A stretch of 64,000 nt of DNA from Auricularia sp. M13 (GCA_037042915.1 CM073194.1:3968001-4032000); one strand, 5' to 3'. Shown: positions 22,324-34,176, counted from the first letter of the stretch. Notes: generated from the letters alone by a model not told the origin. Program-made: numbers and translations.

Positions 22324-24064
22324 ATGTTCTCGCACTCGGCTTCGCATACAACCCTTTCCACTGCTCACGGTGCGACAAGCACTGGAGCAAGCCCTCCTGC
22401 AGTCTCGAGCCTTGGCCGCAGCGGGCATTACGACCCCGTCCACGACGGGCAGACCAATGGAACCATGGTCACGCAGAGCTATGCAGGTTCTTCCCCTGCT
22501 GGCTATGCGAGTCCTGGAGCCGCAGGTCAGCAATCCAACTCTGCGACCGAGTTTGGCGGGGGCGGCGGCAGCGGCGGTCTATTTGGACCACCGCAGACTC
22601 CCGCCCGGACCACATTCCACACTCATGAGCAAGCGCGGCAGCCCCAGGCGCCATCCATTCACCAGCAGCAGCCACAGGCCCCACCCGTGCCAGGTGCCGG
22701 TATCCGCGAGGACCCCGCCATCCGCGAGACGCGCCAGAAGCTGGCGCAGTTCGTCGACATGCTGGCCAACGGCTACAAGTTGTCCGCAGCGCATCGTCGC
22801 GAGCTGCACCAATACGCACAGGTACGTGTACTTTATTCTACATGGGATTGTATCGTTGCTCATTGTCAACAGGTGCCTGTCGGTGTTCTGGAGCGCGTCG
22901 ACATCCTCCATCGCTGCATGGGTCAGGCACTGGTGTACTACCAGCTTGAACAGTTCGAGTCTACGGCCTTCAAGTTCAAAGAGATGGCCGTTCTTTTGCA
23001 AGACCTCGAGACGCGTCTCGAGGAGACTTTTAAGCTCACCGCGGAACAGCAGGTACGTTCGTCCACTCGTGGCTTGCTTGCTTATGCTGATGAAATCCAG
23101 AAAAATGTTCGCCTCGTAGCTCTTTCCTTGATTACCGATCCAACGCGCACGGAATTCCTCAACTTGTATGAAGCCGTCTTCGTGAGTCTGTACGGTCCAT
23201 CCCTCGTCACAAATGTTTACGGTCTCGTAGAATCGTTGTCAATTGAAGGCGAAGGCGTACAACCTTACCAACACCTTCCAGAACCCCGCGCGGCGTGCGG
23301 TCGTTCTTTCTGCCACCAAGCGCATCTGTTCAAGCGTGCGCAACGGCCTCCGTACCGATGTTCGTGCTCCCATCATTCATCCCTGAGCCACACACTGACA
23401 CTGCAATAATAGCTGCGTGACAGTGTAGGCCTCGGCGACAGCAAGCTCGAAGGCGCCATAGCGCTGGTCCCATTCTCCAACCGCATTGCTGGCAAATACA
23501 AGCCGGAAGGGGCTGCCTCCGACATCGCGCTGGATACGCGCTCGGTGCTGACGATCAAGCTCGCTGTTTTGGTGACTAGATAGGCATATCTGCCACTCAC
23601 TCAGCATTGACGGACTTTATAGCGCGCATTTGCTCTGGCCAACCCGGCACTGATCGCTGTCGAAGAAGACGAAGAGGACAGCGCGACTCAGCAGCCCCAG
23701 GGCCAGAAGCGTAAGAAGGGCGGAAAGGGACGCGTCAAGAAAGGCCAGGACTTCTGGAGCAAGGTGGAGCAGCACCTTGCAGAGCTTCGCAAGCGCTTCA
23801 ACACCAGTGACATGGAAGCGCCCGCCTGGGACAGGTGAGTTCCGCCAGTGCTCGTCGTGGTCAACTTGCTGATGGTCAAGTAGCTACGTTAAAGGCATCA
23901 TCAAGTCCGACAAGAACCTCTTCAAAAGCAGCGCCAACACCTCACTGCTTGATGAAGAGCACGTCGAAGAATCGAACACATTTACTTCGGTCTCGGCCAG
24001 CGCCGCGGCGCTCAACACAACGATCTTGAACCCACTTGAAGATATTATGAGTTTTCTTTCATGA
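22324..24064 (+). CDS. Uncharacterised seven-exon gene (473 aa)
   Basis: Not recognised. Exons 22324-22821, 22873-23052, 23101-23181, 23249-23359, 23413-23571, 23623-23834 and 23884-24064 join in phase without stops. The first 100 residues are Ser/Gly/Gln-rich and probably disordered (G-G-G-G-G-S-G-G, H-Q-Q-Q-P-Q). The middle is helical (I-R-E-T-R-Q-K-L-A-Q-F-V-D-M-L-A; L-E-T-R-L-E-E-T-F-K-L). A basic stretch K-R-K-K-G-G-K-G-R-V-K-K precedes W-S-K-V-E-Q-H-L, and the end reads N-P-L-E-D-I-M-S-F-L-S. There are no membrane segments; the basic patch could direct it to the nucleus. The conserved exon phasing argues for a real gene. Start supported by a TATA-like box; an ATG at 22228 is also in frame. 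Confidence 0.65.
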
Positions 24065-25099
24065 GCTAAAATTCTCATACATGTGTCGATTATTTGTCTC
24101 CTGTGAATGAAATTATTTATCGCACTTTTTCGTCGAGTGGAGGTCCATGCTCGGACGGTTGGATTTGGTCGTGTTTGTCGGTCCTTCTCAACCGCGCTTC
24201 GACCTTCAGCGACGATGCGTGCTCGTTGCACACTGCTACCCATTCGGCGAGGCGACAGAGACGTCTTCCACCATGCCCATGACAGCACGGTCAAGCTTAT
24301 CGCCGCAAAAGTCGACGGAACGTCGGGCATGCATTGCACGATGGTACGTCGGATTGGTTGCATTGGCCCCTGCAAGGTCGCTATGGGCTCATACAGGCCT
24401 TTATATTCTCGGTGGGCGACCACAACACCCAGACCTGCAACCATTGGCCAATACCGCAACGCAGGGTGGGCGGCTTTGACATGGACGCGAGCGCGCGAGC
24501 AGCCCCTTAGGCGCACGCTGCGTTCCTCCAGGTTGACGTTGTCCTACCCTACACGCAGACCAGCAGCCTCTGGTGTTCAACATTTCCTTTGGTACTAGGT
24601 TCAAGTGGTCTTTGTACTACGTGTGTCGGGCCTGTGCTAACGTACCTTATCGTCGCAGATCACGCAGGCCCCAAGCCCGACGAGTTTTCTGCAGTTTCCT
24701 GCCCATTTGGTACGCAGTTTGCAATCTTAAGATTCCCATGCTTACTGAAGCCCGTGCGTGTGCTCTTAGCTCGTGAACCAGCCGACCATGTACACGGGTC
24801 AGTGCATCGTCACACTTCCTTATCACTCTGAGCTCACACCGTCTTCCAATGCCCGCAGAATCGCTGTTCAGTCGGACCGCAAAGCCACAACTTGTTCAGT
24901 ATGAAGTTTTCTACTTGCAACATTCACCAGCTGACAGTTTGCCGTCCAGGTGCCTCTATCACCCCGATCCTGCTCAATTTGGTACGTATTCTCTTGGCCT
25001 GCAGAACCGGTGCTAATATTCCTGGACTCATGCAGTGCTAGTGTGCCCGCCGCACTTTTCACTGGGATGCGGTCGCGTGGAATGGCGGATAGCGGTACG
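24065..25099. other. No gene recognised
   Basis: Several splice-like signals and short coding-like pieces occur (for example 24650-24830), but no family was identified. It could be the decayed upstream part of the TOR-like fragment that follows. Confidence 0.3.
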
Positions 25100-25287
25100 T
25101 CCAGACATTCCTGACAGGAGCGTGCGAAGCGCTCGCCCATACACTCGACAGGCTGTCTATTCCGACGGGATCGCGCTCGTCGGGCGCGTGGGGCAGCACA
25201 ACCGAGCGTGGCGCGCAAGGAGGCTTCACGGCTGCTCACCGCGCTCGCGCTGCGGCTGCACAGCATGCTGCTCCCGCGTGTTAGGGG

Positions 25288-25629
25288 CCGGGCGTGGGCA
25301 CCGTGGTGCTGGAGTGCCTCGCTGCGCTCGCCAGGCCCGACTTCCGGCCGCACGCGTCGCAGATCGTGCGCGCCGTGCTCGACCAGCTCGCCACGGCGCC
25401 GGCGCCGGCGCTGCGCACTATGGGCCTCGTGTACGCCAACACGGGCCATGTCGTCGACCCGCTCGTCGAGCATCCCTGGCTGCTCCCCGCGCTGGGCCGC
25501 ATCCTCGACCAGGAGGGTGCGCCCGCCGTCCGCCGCGAGGTCATCCGCATGCTGGGCATCGAGCAGTGCCGCGGCAATTGCGACGGCGCGGGTCGTGACC
25601 TGGACAACCCGGAGTGCGCTGGCTATTAG
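25288..25629 (+). pseudogene. Fragment of a TOR kinase helical (DUF3385) region
   Basis: An open frame of about 92 residues matches the HEAT-repeat DUF3385 block of TOR kinases: V-L-E-C-L-A-A-L-A-R near the start, T-M-G-L-V-Y-A-N-T-G-H-V-V-D-P, H-P-W-L-L-P-A-L, and R-R-E-V-I-R-M-L-G-I. Human and yeast TOR carry a G-Q-L-A-S-x-T-G-Y-V-V/I-x-P / R-R-E-x-I-x-x-L-G-x-L-G pattern at this place. Homology is lost right after M-L-G-I, and an in-frame TAG lies just upstream (near 25281). The rest of the roughly 2400-residue kinase is absent, so this is a gene fragment. Confidence 0.6.
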
Positions 25630-26451
25630 CAATAGGTAGCTGTACAGGTATGCCTGTTCTCTGTGCTCCATATCGCTTCCCGATGTAGTACCGTTATAAT
25701 ATAATATTTAATTCACCATTTAATCATTCTGCACGAGCGGTCCATATTGCAAATCCATCAGTCCATGCAGCGCGTGTCAGCGATCCTGGGCCCGGAGGCG
25801 TGAGCAGGCAGCCATCCCAGAGCCATCCACAGTCTGCACGAAAGGTAATCACAGCTTATCCCAAGTGCATCGCGTGCCGATGCGCTGTGTTGCTCCCGGG
25901 TTTTCTTCGGCGCGGCTTATGCGGATGATACACTCAGCGCATCCTGATCAGATGTGCCAGTGCATCGCTCAGCATCATCCCCAGTCCATCTATTTGTCCG
26001 GCAGTGTATCCGTGAGTGCTCGGGCTCATTACCAATACTCTGATGAGTCATTGGGCTTACGACATCATTTACAGACCCTGCACTTCAGATTCCCCTGCAG
26101 ATCTGAATCCACGATCTCTGCACACTAAAGTCTAATAGCATGCGCAACATCCGATTTGTAAGGAGCTGCAATCCTCTGCAATCCCGGCCGCCTCCAGTGA
26201 TCATGAATAGCGCCGACGACTCTCTGCTTATACTTTCCCAGTGTTCCCAGATCCCGCAAGCCTCATGCGTGAGAACAGTGTGGCTATCACGGGGTGTTAG
26301 CCGTGTTGTGTACCCTTCGTTGACGTTTGTCCAAAGGGCCCTGGGGTGCTTCCAACACATTCCCGCCCGGAATACACTTGTAGAAATAACAGGTTTTTTG
26401 TCATCCAGTGCTAACATGACCACACGACCGTCCGGGTGCGGCCTTGCCACG
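25630..26451. other. No gene recognised
   Basis: AT-richer intergenic DNA between the TOR fragment and the DUF924-like gene. No supported coding or RNA feature. Confidence 0.4.
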
Positions 26452-27366
26452 TCAACCGCCCAACGGCGTCCACCTGCCGGCAGCCATGTCCTCACGAATG
26501 CGCTTTTCGACCTCCGGCGCGACACAGCCGGCCCGCCCGACGGACGCAAGGAATTCCGTCTCTTCCTCGGTGTCGTCCCGCCCCAGCGCGCCATTGTAGA
26601 ATGGCGCGCGGCCAAACGAGCGCACGACGGCAGAGTGGCCCTCGTAAATCATCGTCATGATCCAATACGCAAAGTCCTGCATCTCCACGTCGTCGCCCGC
26701 GGGCGGGCCGGAGGCCAAGGCCTGGTATAGTATAGTCGGGTTGGCGAGCATCTGCGCGCGCTCGGGCATCGAGAGGAACGGATCTGTTGTGTTGCTGTGT
26801 GCCTGGACGGTCGATCTCACATCAGCAAGAAGCCGCAGCATTGTGTCGTGGTCTGATAGGTGTTCCGAGTGCGCGAGGGGCGAGAGCGCCCACAAGTACG
26901 CGATCAGCCAGTGCCCGATGCTGTAGCCCATGTCGAGCCAGCGCTGGGCGGCGAAGGGGAACTGGTGCGCGGGGAGCGTCATGATATGTCGTGCTGCCCG
27001 GAGCGCGAGGGGATCGAAGAAACCCAGCGTCCAGCGCTCGTCCATGCCTTCCAACAGCATACGCGGAGCCTGGTCGAGCAGGAGCAGCAGTCCCGTGGCC
27101 TGGACAGGGAACGCCGGGTCCTCTGGAGACGGGAGATACTGCGCGAGGTTGGGCATTTTGTCGAGCGGGATGGCGCTCAACTCCACGAGCGCGCGGTAGC
27201 ACGCATCGCGAAAGGTCGCGACGTCAAAATCGCCTAGAAAATAGCAATCCACGACGAGAGAAAAGTCCAGTTCGCGTTCTTTTGGCCACGGAATGCGTCC
27301 CTCGAAAGCATCGTGAAGCAGCTGAGGAGTGAGGATCGCTGCCAAAAGGGGCTGAGGATCAGACAT
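26452..27366 (-). CDS. DUF924-like protein, paralogue 1 (304 aa)
   Basis: A single exon encodes a helical protein with hallmarks of the DUF924 family: L-L-L-L-D-Q-A-P-R-M-L, then after about 70 residues L-S-P-L-A-H-S-E-H-L, and near the C terminus F-Y-N-G-A-L-G-R followed by a glutamate-rich turn. The biochemical role of DUF924 is unknown; the fold is TPR-like. The start M-S-D at 27366 was chosen because the paralogue at 41704-42609 begins M-S-D at the same place; upstream codons differ. The two share most of their length, including the end G-R-W-T-P-L-G-G, so they arose by duplication. The lack of introns in both, unlike most neighbours, suggests duplication after an intronless ancestor, possibly retroposition. 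Confidence 0.75.
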   Translation of the reverse strand: MSDPQPLLAAILTPQLLHDAFEGRIPWPKERELDFSLVVDCYFLGDFDVATFRDACYRALVELSAIPLDKMPNLAQYLPSPEDPAFPVQATGLLLLLDQAPRMLLEGMDERWTLGFFDPLALRAARHIMTLPAHQFPFAAQRWLDMGYSIGHWLIAYLWALSPLAHSEHLSDHDTMLRLLADVRSTVQAHSNTTDPFLSMPERAQMLANPTILYQALASGPPAGDDVEMQDFAYWIMTMIYEGHSAVVRSFGRAPFYNGALGRDDTEEETEFLASVGRAGCVAPEVEKRIREDMAAGRWTPLGG

Positions 27367-27838
27367 GGTGGTCACGGAGCAAGTTCGGATATGCCACAGC
27401 CCCTGATGCATCGGGAGTTGGTGCCTACCAGGCCCACAATGCTGTGTAACCTTATACAGCATTCAAAGTAGGCACGTGCATTGGTCAACCATTGCATGTA
27501 CTTGACCCCAACCTGGAGCGATGGACGTACTTAGGTCGCCATAATTCCTCAGAACACCATGAAGCTTTGCCCTTGTAATGTGATGTTCGGGCACTTCACA
27601 GGCTCGGAAAAGTACGTTTGGGATGAAAGGTCGCGCGGTTTGGACGTGCGCTTCTACCGTCATGTGGCAAGAGTCAGGGTTGCATTGGAGAACTCAGGCG
27701 CGTAATGCGGAACGGGCTCGAACCTGGCAGACAATCGATTGGTTTAACAAGTGCAGTGGATGACATTCAAAGATTCACTATTACATAGGGGTTTAGAAGA
27801 TTTGATATACAGTAAGCCTGAGAGACAGAATCCAAGCG

Positions 27839-27869
<31 letters not shown>

Positions 27870-29201
27870 ACTAGGAAATATAGACGGTGAGGCGGCGGTC
27901 GAAGCTCATTCTCATCGCCGATCGTGCTTCTGGGATCCAGGCAGCAAACGGCACTTCCTGCAGTAGCTCTGGAAGCAGATTGGGTCTGCACGACACATGA
28001 TATTGGTTAACGGTCTCAGAAATATATCTGAGATTCACCTTTGGTGAAGATGACGCAGCCATGACAAGTACTGCGGCAGTTGTGACCAGGCAGCGTCTCA
28101 TGTGCGGCGCTAAGTCTACACGTGGTATCGAGGCACTTGGTCGGATTCGGCTAAAGAATGTGTGAGATTATTCAGTGTACATCTCGTAGACTTGAGGAAA
28201 AACTTGCCTCGCTCACAAGGGTGGCCCCGACATGACCGCATTTCAGGTGGTACGTCCCTTGGCTACGATACAGCATCAGCACAGTGCGCACCGGCGAGGA
28301 CGGACACGCACAGATTCTTTTGACACATTACAAGAAATGGCTTGGCGTGAGAGACGGGGAGGGACTCGGAGGACGGGTAAGTTGTCTGGAGGAGTAAAAC
28401 TGGGGGTGCGGGACAGGATCTGTTATGCGACTTTATACTCTCCTGAGAACACTTGAAGGCCCATTGCCTCTTGTGGGTCTAACCACTGCAGACGGTCGCA
28501 GACCCACTAACTCTCGAGGGTCGAACAACAGCAGACGAAATGGCGAGAGTTGGCTCGATACCTGTGAGAACACGTTCTTCTCGCGATAGGGTGAAAATCG
28601 CACAGGGCAGGCAGAACTGTATTTCTTTACGTATACTCTCGGTTTGAAGAGACACGAGAAGCGCTTCAAGTTCTTCTGTCACCTTGTCGGAAGCATCGCT
28701 TCCTGAAGCGCTCCGCCACAGCACCTCCGGATCCGTGCAGGTATCAAGCTTCGCGTGAATCTTTCCGGGCTGAATTGCGCTTCAAGAGTCAAGCTCAAGA
28801 CCCACAGGGTCTCTGTCGGCCGTGCCTACTTCGCTATAGATGTCGATCATTATCTCCGCCCCTATAGCGCCTCCCTCACCCCGTGGATTTACGCATAGCA
28901 TCACACATCTGTAGTCCACAAATATCAGTATATCCACATCCCGAGTAAGCCCCGTCAGCGTGTCACTTCGACCTTAGAGTATCATCACGTTCTTCAGCGT
29001 CTCAGCGATTCCGAGGCGCAGCACAGCGGCGCAATCCGGCCGGATTGGTCGGTGAATTCTTTGAAAGGCATCACAACCTCTACAGGAGTCGCGTAGACGG
29101 GGGCGTGGGTGCACATGAAAAGCCAAGTGCACGAAATGCGATGCTGTCTGTAGCAGTACCCAAACAAAGAGTTCGTTAAACTCGGGCAGAGTTTACAGGA
29201 G
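27367..29201. other. Gene-poor stretch with a 30-base poly-A run
   Basis: No supported gene. An uninterrupted run of 30 A lies at 27839-27868. A minus-strand 76-codon frame (28101-27871) starts with a signal-like hydrophobic N terminus but has no other support. Confidence 0.4.
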
Positions 29202-29699
29202 TCAGATCAATACAGGTTCGAAGAAGGTCCAAAAGCGTAGCATGCCTCCCAAGGCGAAGTTTTGCCATCCCATGAACTGAGCGCAAGCACGGACGAGAAT
29301 GACGTGGCCGTCGCACAGATATCGCCAGAGCTCGTGGTTTTCATCGAATCGGCCATGTAAACGCTGAGCGGAGGAAGTGGCAACTTGGTTGTGGTGGGTT
29401 ACCCATTTCAGTTCGGTGCCGTCTTCGCGTCTGGCGACGACGAACTCGTCGTTTGCAGCAGGGGAAGCAATGCAGATTTCAAACCACGTCCAGCTGCCAT
29501 TGTCGATACTGTCGGCCCATCCTTGGTCGTGTGAGGACGTAAATAACTCGACTGAAGCCAGGCGTCGAATTGTGGCAGCGGACAGGGGGGCACTGGCGAA
29601 CCAGTCCTTATAAGCCACGTCAGCGTTCCGCGCACGAACGACAGTAGCCTGAGCAGCAAAGGCGTCCAAAGAGGGGTTTGGCAATATTATAGGAGCCAT
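29202..29699 (-). CDS. Uncharacterised fungal protein with SHDQGW/SWTWFE motifs (165 aa)
   Basis: A single open frame starts at 29699. The central part has V-E-L-F-T-S-S-H-D-Q-G-W-A followed by S-W-T-W-F-E, then a W-V-T-H-H-N segment. I know a S-H-D-Q-G-W ... S-W-T-W-F-E pairing from a fungal family of unknown function with a beta-rich domain and conserved His, Asp and Trp. There is no signal peptide or membrane helix; a short hydrophobic end (F-F-E-P-V-L-I) closes the protein. Neighbours give no hint. Confidence 0.55.
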   Translation of the reverse strand: MAPIILPNPSLDAFAAQATVVRARNADVAYKDWFASAPLSAATIRRLASVELFTSSHDQGWADSIDNGSWTWFEICIASPAANDEFVVARREDGTELKWVTHHNQVATSSAQRLHGRFDENHELWRYLCDGHVILVRACAQFMGWQNFALGGMLRFWTFFEPVLI

Positions 29700-30170
29700 G
29701 CAAAATATCGATAATACGAGCTCGGGCGGTAGTCCTGCACGTTGTTCGTTTCCACGGCAGAGTGCGCGGAATACCGAGTGCCAGTGAAGTATTAGCTCGT
29801 ACTCAGGCGATGCGCCTACGCTGAGTCAGCGATACAGCATGATGATAAGTCGGGACCCGTACTCGGTTCATCCTGGTGTTCTTGAGCAGAAGAAAGAAAT
29901 GAGCCCATGGCGGCCAAGGACAAAGAGGCCGTCACACGCTTGGAAGTCCGCCAATAACACGTGTTCAATTGGGATTGCAGCGCGGGTCTTTTCAAGTGGT
30001 TTACACTAACTTCTGGAAACTGTATTCCAACATAGCATGTTCATGCAGTACGTACAAAGCGCGACAATGGTAGGCCGTCAACAGCATATTCTATCCTATG
30101 AGAAAAATTGCATGATGCATTTTTACTTTAGTCCATCCGCATTCCTCCATGAAATGCGTACTCATCCAGG
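29700..30170. other. No gene recognised
   Basis: Intergenic between two minus-strand genes; probably promoter of the 29699 gene and 3' region of the WD40 gene. Confidence 0.5.
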
Positions 30171-33100
30171 TCATGTCCGCGGCGGTGGATCAGAAAACGA
30201 GATTGTTCGCTTCCTCTCGGGACCGCCCTTGTCTCGTTGGCCGAAGTAGTCGGGTTCTCCGTCCGCTTCAGCTCCGACATCGTCGAGGTCGTATTGTACT
30301 GTTCTTCGGTACACACCAGGGCTTTCAACCAGGCCTTCGGGCTCATCGGTGATCACTGGAGCAGAGGAATCTGCATTAGTGTCTCCGGACGATGAAACAG
30401 GCTCGTGCTCAATGAGCGAGTTGCGTGTCCCGCCGATGCTGGCCTGCCATAATCGTACGGCGCCATCGTGCGATCCGGTGGCGAACATATAGTTATCGGA
30501 TGAATGGTTCCACGCAATACACGTCAGGCTATCACCATCGCCCTCCTCGGGTTTGATATGGTGCAGCAGCGAGCCAGATTCACGGTCCCATATGTGAATG
30601 TCGCCAGCTACACGATCTAGTGAGCAACAGGCAGCAGCAAGGAATGTACCAGACCGACCTTTGCTAGCGCAGAATACGAGGTGGTCATCCTTGCCGCCGA
30701 AATAACTAGGTCCTGCGAAGTCTGTTTCCGCCTTGGGCATGTACGTGTGCACCAGCCCAAGTCGCGCATCGCCTTTGACCATGCCAATGCGCCATAATTG
30801 CGGGGGTGCCTTCACGCACCATCAGCTTCAAGAAGCGCGTTCTCCGATGCCAGCGTACCTTGTGTTCGTAGCTAACCAGCGCGAACCGACTGTCCTTGGA
30901 GATGGTAATGTCGCGAACGTCGTGCAAGACGGGCACTTGGCTGCAATGTATGAGCTACGCGGCGGTTAAGCCGAGCAAAACTCTCACTTCTCTATCTCCT
31001 TTTCTAGTCGATTATAGACTGCAACACATCAGAACACGAATGCAGTCAGGGGATCTTCCCAGAACGCACCGACAATGCGCTTTTCTGCGCGAGCCTTGAC
31101 TGGCTTGAAGCCGTCCTTGGAGTGCTCCAGCGTTGCGACAGCAAAGAGACGTTCCCCGTCGGGAGTGATTGCGACGTCGTGCAAGCGCAACCGCTCGAAG
31201 GGATACCGATCCAGAACCTTGCCTTTCACGTCCTATATACGTCAGCCGGGAATCACTTTTGGGAAGGGGGGCGCTGGGAACACACCAGATGCACGGCTTC
31301 GTTTGCCTCGATGGACAAGAACTCTGTTCACGCTGTTCAGAGCGACGTCGCTGATGTGCAGAATAAACTTACCTGTGCCGTTCGAGAACCAGTTGATGCT
31401 ATGGACCGCAGTCTTCCTGTCTATGCGCTGCTTGCAGACGCCGTTCTGATAGACCGTCATTAACACCCTATGCACCGCGCACATGCTATGCGTACCTCAG
31501 TCCACACGTTGATGCCGCTTGTCAACTTCGTAAGCAGCAACGAGCCATTTGGCGACCACATCACTTGTCCGACAAAGCCATGGGGGTGGGCGAGCACTCT
31601 GTGCGATGACAAGTCCTGGCATAGCAACGTCAGCCTCTACACCACCGGTGTGACAAGTTCAGGACGCACCGACACCTTGATGATCGTACTCGTGCGATCC
31701 CAACTGCACGTCGCCAGGTACTTGCCGTTCGGACTGAACGCAAGATGCCTGACAAGCGCCTGGTGCGCCACGATGCTCTGCGTCATCGACAGACTCTGCA
31801 ACGCAGGCTTGATAGCGTTGATACGCGCCATGCGGCCCGCCGTGAGCGGCTCGAGCGAGTTGCGGCGCTGCTGGACGGTTCCCCGGCGGTCGTTCGTACT
31901 GGACGACACGGTCGCCTGGCGCTTGTGCGACAGCGGGAACGGCGCGGGGCCACCAGGCGCAGCGGCGCGCATCATCATGACCGAGCGAACGACGGTCTTC
32001 AGGCGCTCGTTCCGCAGGGGCGACTGTGCAGCGGGAGCGGGGGCGGCCGGCGGCGGCGTAGCCACCTCGGGCCCGAGGGCAGCGGGCAGGCCGGCCGAGG
32101 CGACCCGGGGTGTCTCCGGCGATGCTGGCGTACCGGCGCGAGAGATCTGCGGCGCGCTGGGGGACACGAGCGGCTGCACCGGGCTGATAGTCTGCGACCG
32201 GTCGCCTATCGGCACGCCAGTCTCGACGTCGCCCGTGGCCGAGGATGCACCAGGGCTGCCTGCGCGCGAGCTGCGGTGGTACGTGGGCAGAAGGCCGGAC
32301 ATGCTGCGTGAGGCCGAGTGGTAGATCTTGGACGACTTCTCGCTGGACCAATTCATCGCGCGCTTGACGTGCTTGGGCGGGACGGACATCGCCCAGTCCA
32401 AGCCCAAAGTACGTCGAATCTTGATGTTAAGGTCGTGTAGGATGTCGTCCAGCCAGACTTGACCCTGAGCACCGGTTATCAACCCGAATAATGACCATAT
32501 TCGTGCGCACCTTGTGTCGTGAAAACGCCCAGCGCTCGAAGACGAACCAGCTGGACACTGCAACGAGACCGAACGAGCTACAAGCTGTGAAGACCGTGAC
32601 AACGGTACAGACGACTGGCGGCTTGATAGATACATGTTTTGGTAACAGGTAAATTGGTACGGTATGGAACAGCGCACCTGCCCAGAAGCGTATGTGAACA
32701 ATACCAAGCCAACCGAGAATGCGGCGACGGAGACGACAAGGAAGATGAGCGGAGAGCGCTTTATCCACATGAGCACCCACCACGGCACGCGGTGCCCTGG
32801 CGAACGGTACATGGCCTGCTTCCAGGTCAACCCAATAAGGCTGTTGACGGCGCTCGCGATGCTGAACACCAGCGACGAGTACCAGAATGCGTTGACCCAA
32901 GCGTCGAGCTCGGTTGTGTTGCGGTCGAACGAGTACTGGATCGTCGTCGCGGTGACTGCGGAGAAGAAGGTGGCGATCGTCGAGAGATTAAGCAAGTTTG
33001 CCGAGCCGTGCTTCTGGACGAAGCGGATGGTGGGCACGCCAATCTCGACGAACACGATGAGCGCGTTGGTGATGTTCTCCAGGTGCTCGCCGACCTCGGT

Positions 33101-34176
33101 CGATAGGTCATGCACGTAGCGCGAGACACCGGGGAAGCGGAATTGCCCGCTGAATTCGCGCAGGCACGACGACCAGTACTTGAGGTCGCCCTCGAACGCC
33201 ACGATGCTCGCGTTGACCGTCTCGTCGCTGAACTCGGGGAACTCGTTCAGACAGTGGAGGAAGTTGATCGTGTCTTTGGCCAGTCCTTCGATCTCGTCTG
33301 GGAAGCTCTCTGGGTCCAAGTCGTCGTTAACCGCTGGACGGGCGACGTTTGGTGGTGGCTTGTACCGCAGCTTGGCGCGCGTGAAGCTGCGAACGTACTC
33401 CAGGCCAATCTGCGTCTCCTTGCGAACTTTGCGGGGGAAAAGTTCCGCCGCATTCTCGCGCACGAGGTGAAGGATGCGCGTGAGACGTTGACGCAGTGCG
33501 AAGGACGACGAGAGCAGCCTAACTAAAATAATATAAACGCACTGTAGCGTTATTTTTGGACCACCTACCGGACGAGCCCAGCTGCGTGACCGCGTTCGAA
33601 AACGTCTGGAGCTGCCATGGAGTTCAGCAAAGCCTGCGGGGACGGGCGCACGTGACCAACCTCGCGATCAAGGTCCTTCACGCGACTAGGCGGGATCAAC
33701 TGGGCTGACCTACAAAGGCGAGGAGCCACGCACCTCTCAAATTTCTCGAACGCGGCGGCGCCTTCGGCCTGGATGTGGTCGTCGACGTTGGCTGCGCAGC
33801 GTTTAGCCAAGCGTGATGCTGCGAAGCGCCGCGCCACTCACGGCCTTCGCCAGGTTCGTCGAGTGTGGTGCCCTTCCGGCCAAATCCTGGCGCGCGTCAG
33901 TCAGTGCGGCCCTCCTACAGTAGAAGCCCCAACGCACCACCGCCCAAGTCTTCGTCCTGAAGCTCGCGCAGGGCATCGAGCAGGGTGAGCAGCGTCTGCT
34001 TCCTGCGGTTGAGTTCTGGCCGTTTGTCCGGTCTTGGAGGGGTGGATGAGCCGATATTCGCGTTGAGCTTCTTGCCTGGCAGGTCCCTCACGGCTGCTGC
34101 AGTAGTCACAGAGCATCAGCAGCCGCGGCATCGCGAGAGAACGCAGCCGAGAAACCGCACATTTGCGACGGTCCAT
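30171..34176 (-). CDS. Membrane-anchored WD40 protein with WDR26-like propeller
   Basis: Many minus-strand exons join in phase. A 16-nt first exon (ATG at 34176) leads to D-L-P-G-K-K-L-N-A-N. A helical soluble part follows (L-Q-T-F-S-N-A-V-T-Q-L-G; R-E-N-A-A-E-L-F-P), then four hydrophobic segments between about 33000 and 32530 (for example F-L-V-V-S-V-A-A-F-S-V-G-L-V-L-F). A Ser/Pro-rich linker comes next, then WD repeats: H-L-A-F-S-P-N-G-K-Y-L-A-T-C-S-W-D-R, V-M-W-S-P-N-G, L-H-D-V-A-I-T-P-D-G, R-D-I-T-I-S-K-D-S-R-F-A-L-V, and A-G-D-I-H-I-W-D ... F-A-T-G-S-H-D-G-A-V-R-L-W. The order and wording of the later blades resemble WDR26/Gid7, but membrane anchoring is not part of that family. The role is unknown; a scaffold at an internal or plasma membrane is likely. 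Confidence 0.75.

Noticed and set aside
27740-27868. Alu-like wording (GCCTGAGAGACAGAATCC) before the poly-A run
   Set aside because: Resemblance is short and such elements are not expected in fungi; no A/B box or target duplication was seen.
27871-28101. Minus-strand 76-codon frame with a signal-like N terminus
   Set aside because: No cleavage pattern, cysteine pattern, TATA box or relatives; the frame is probably chance.
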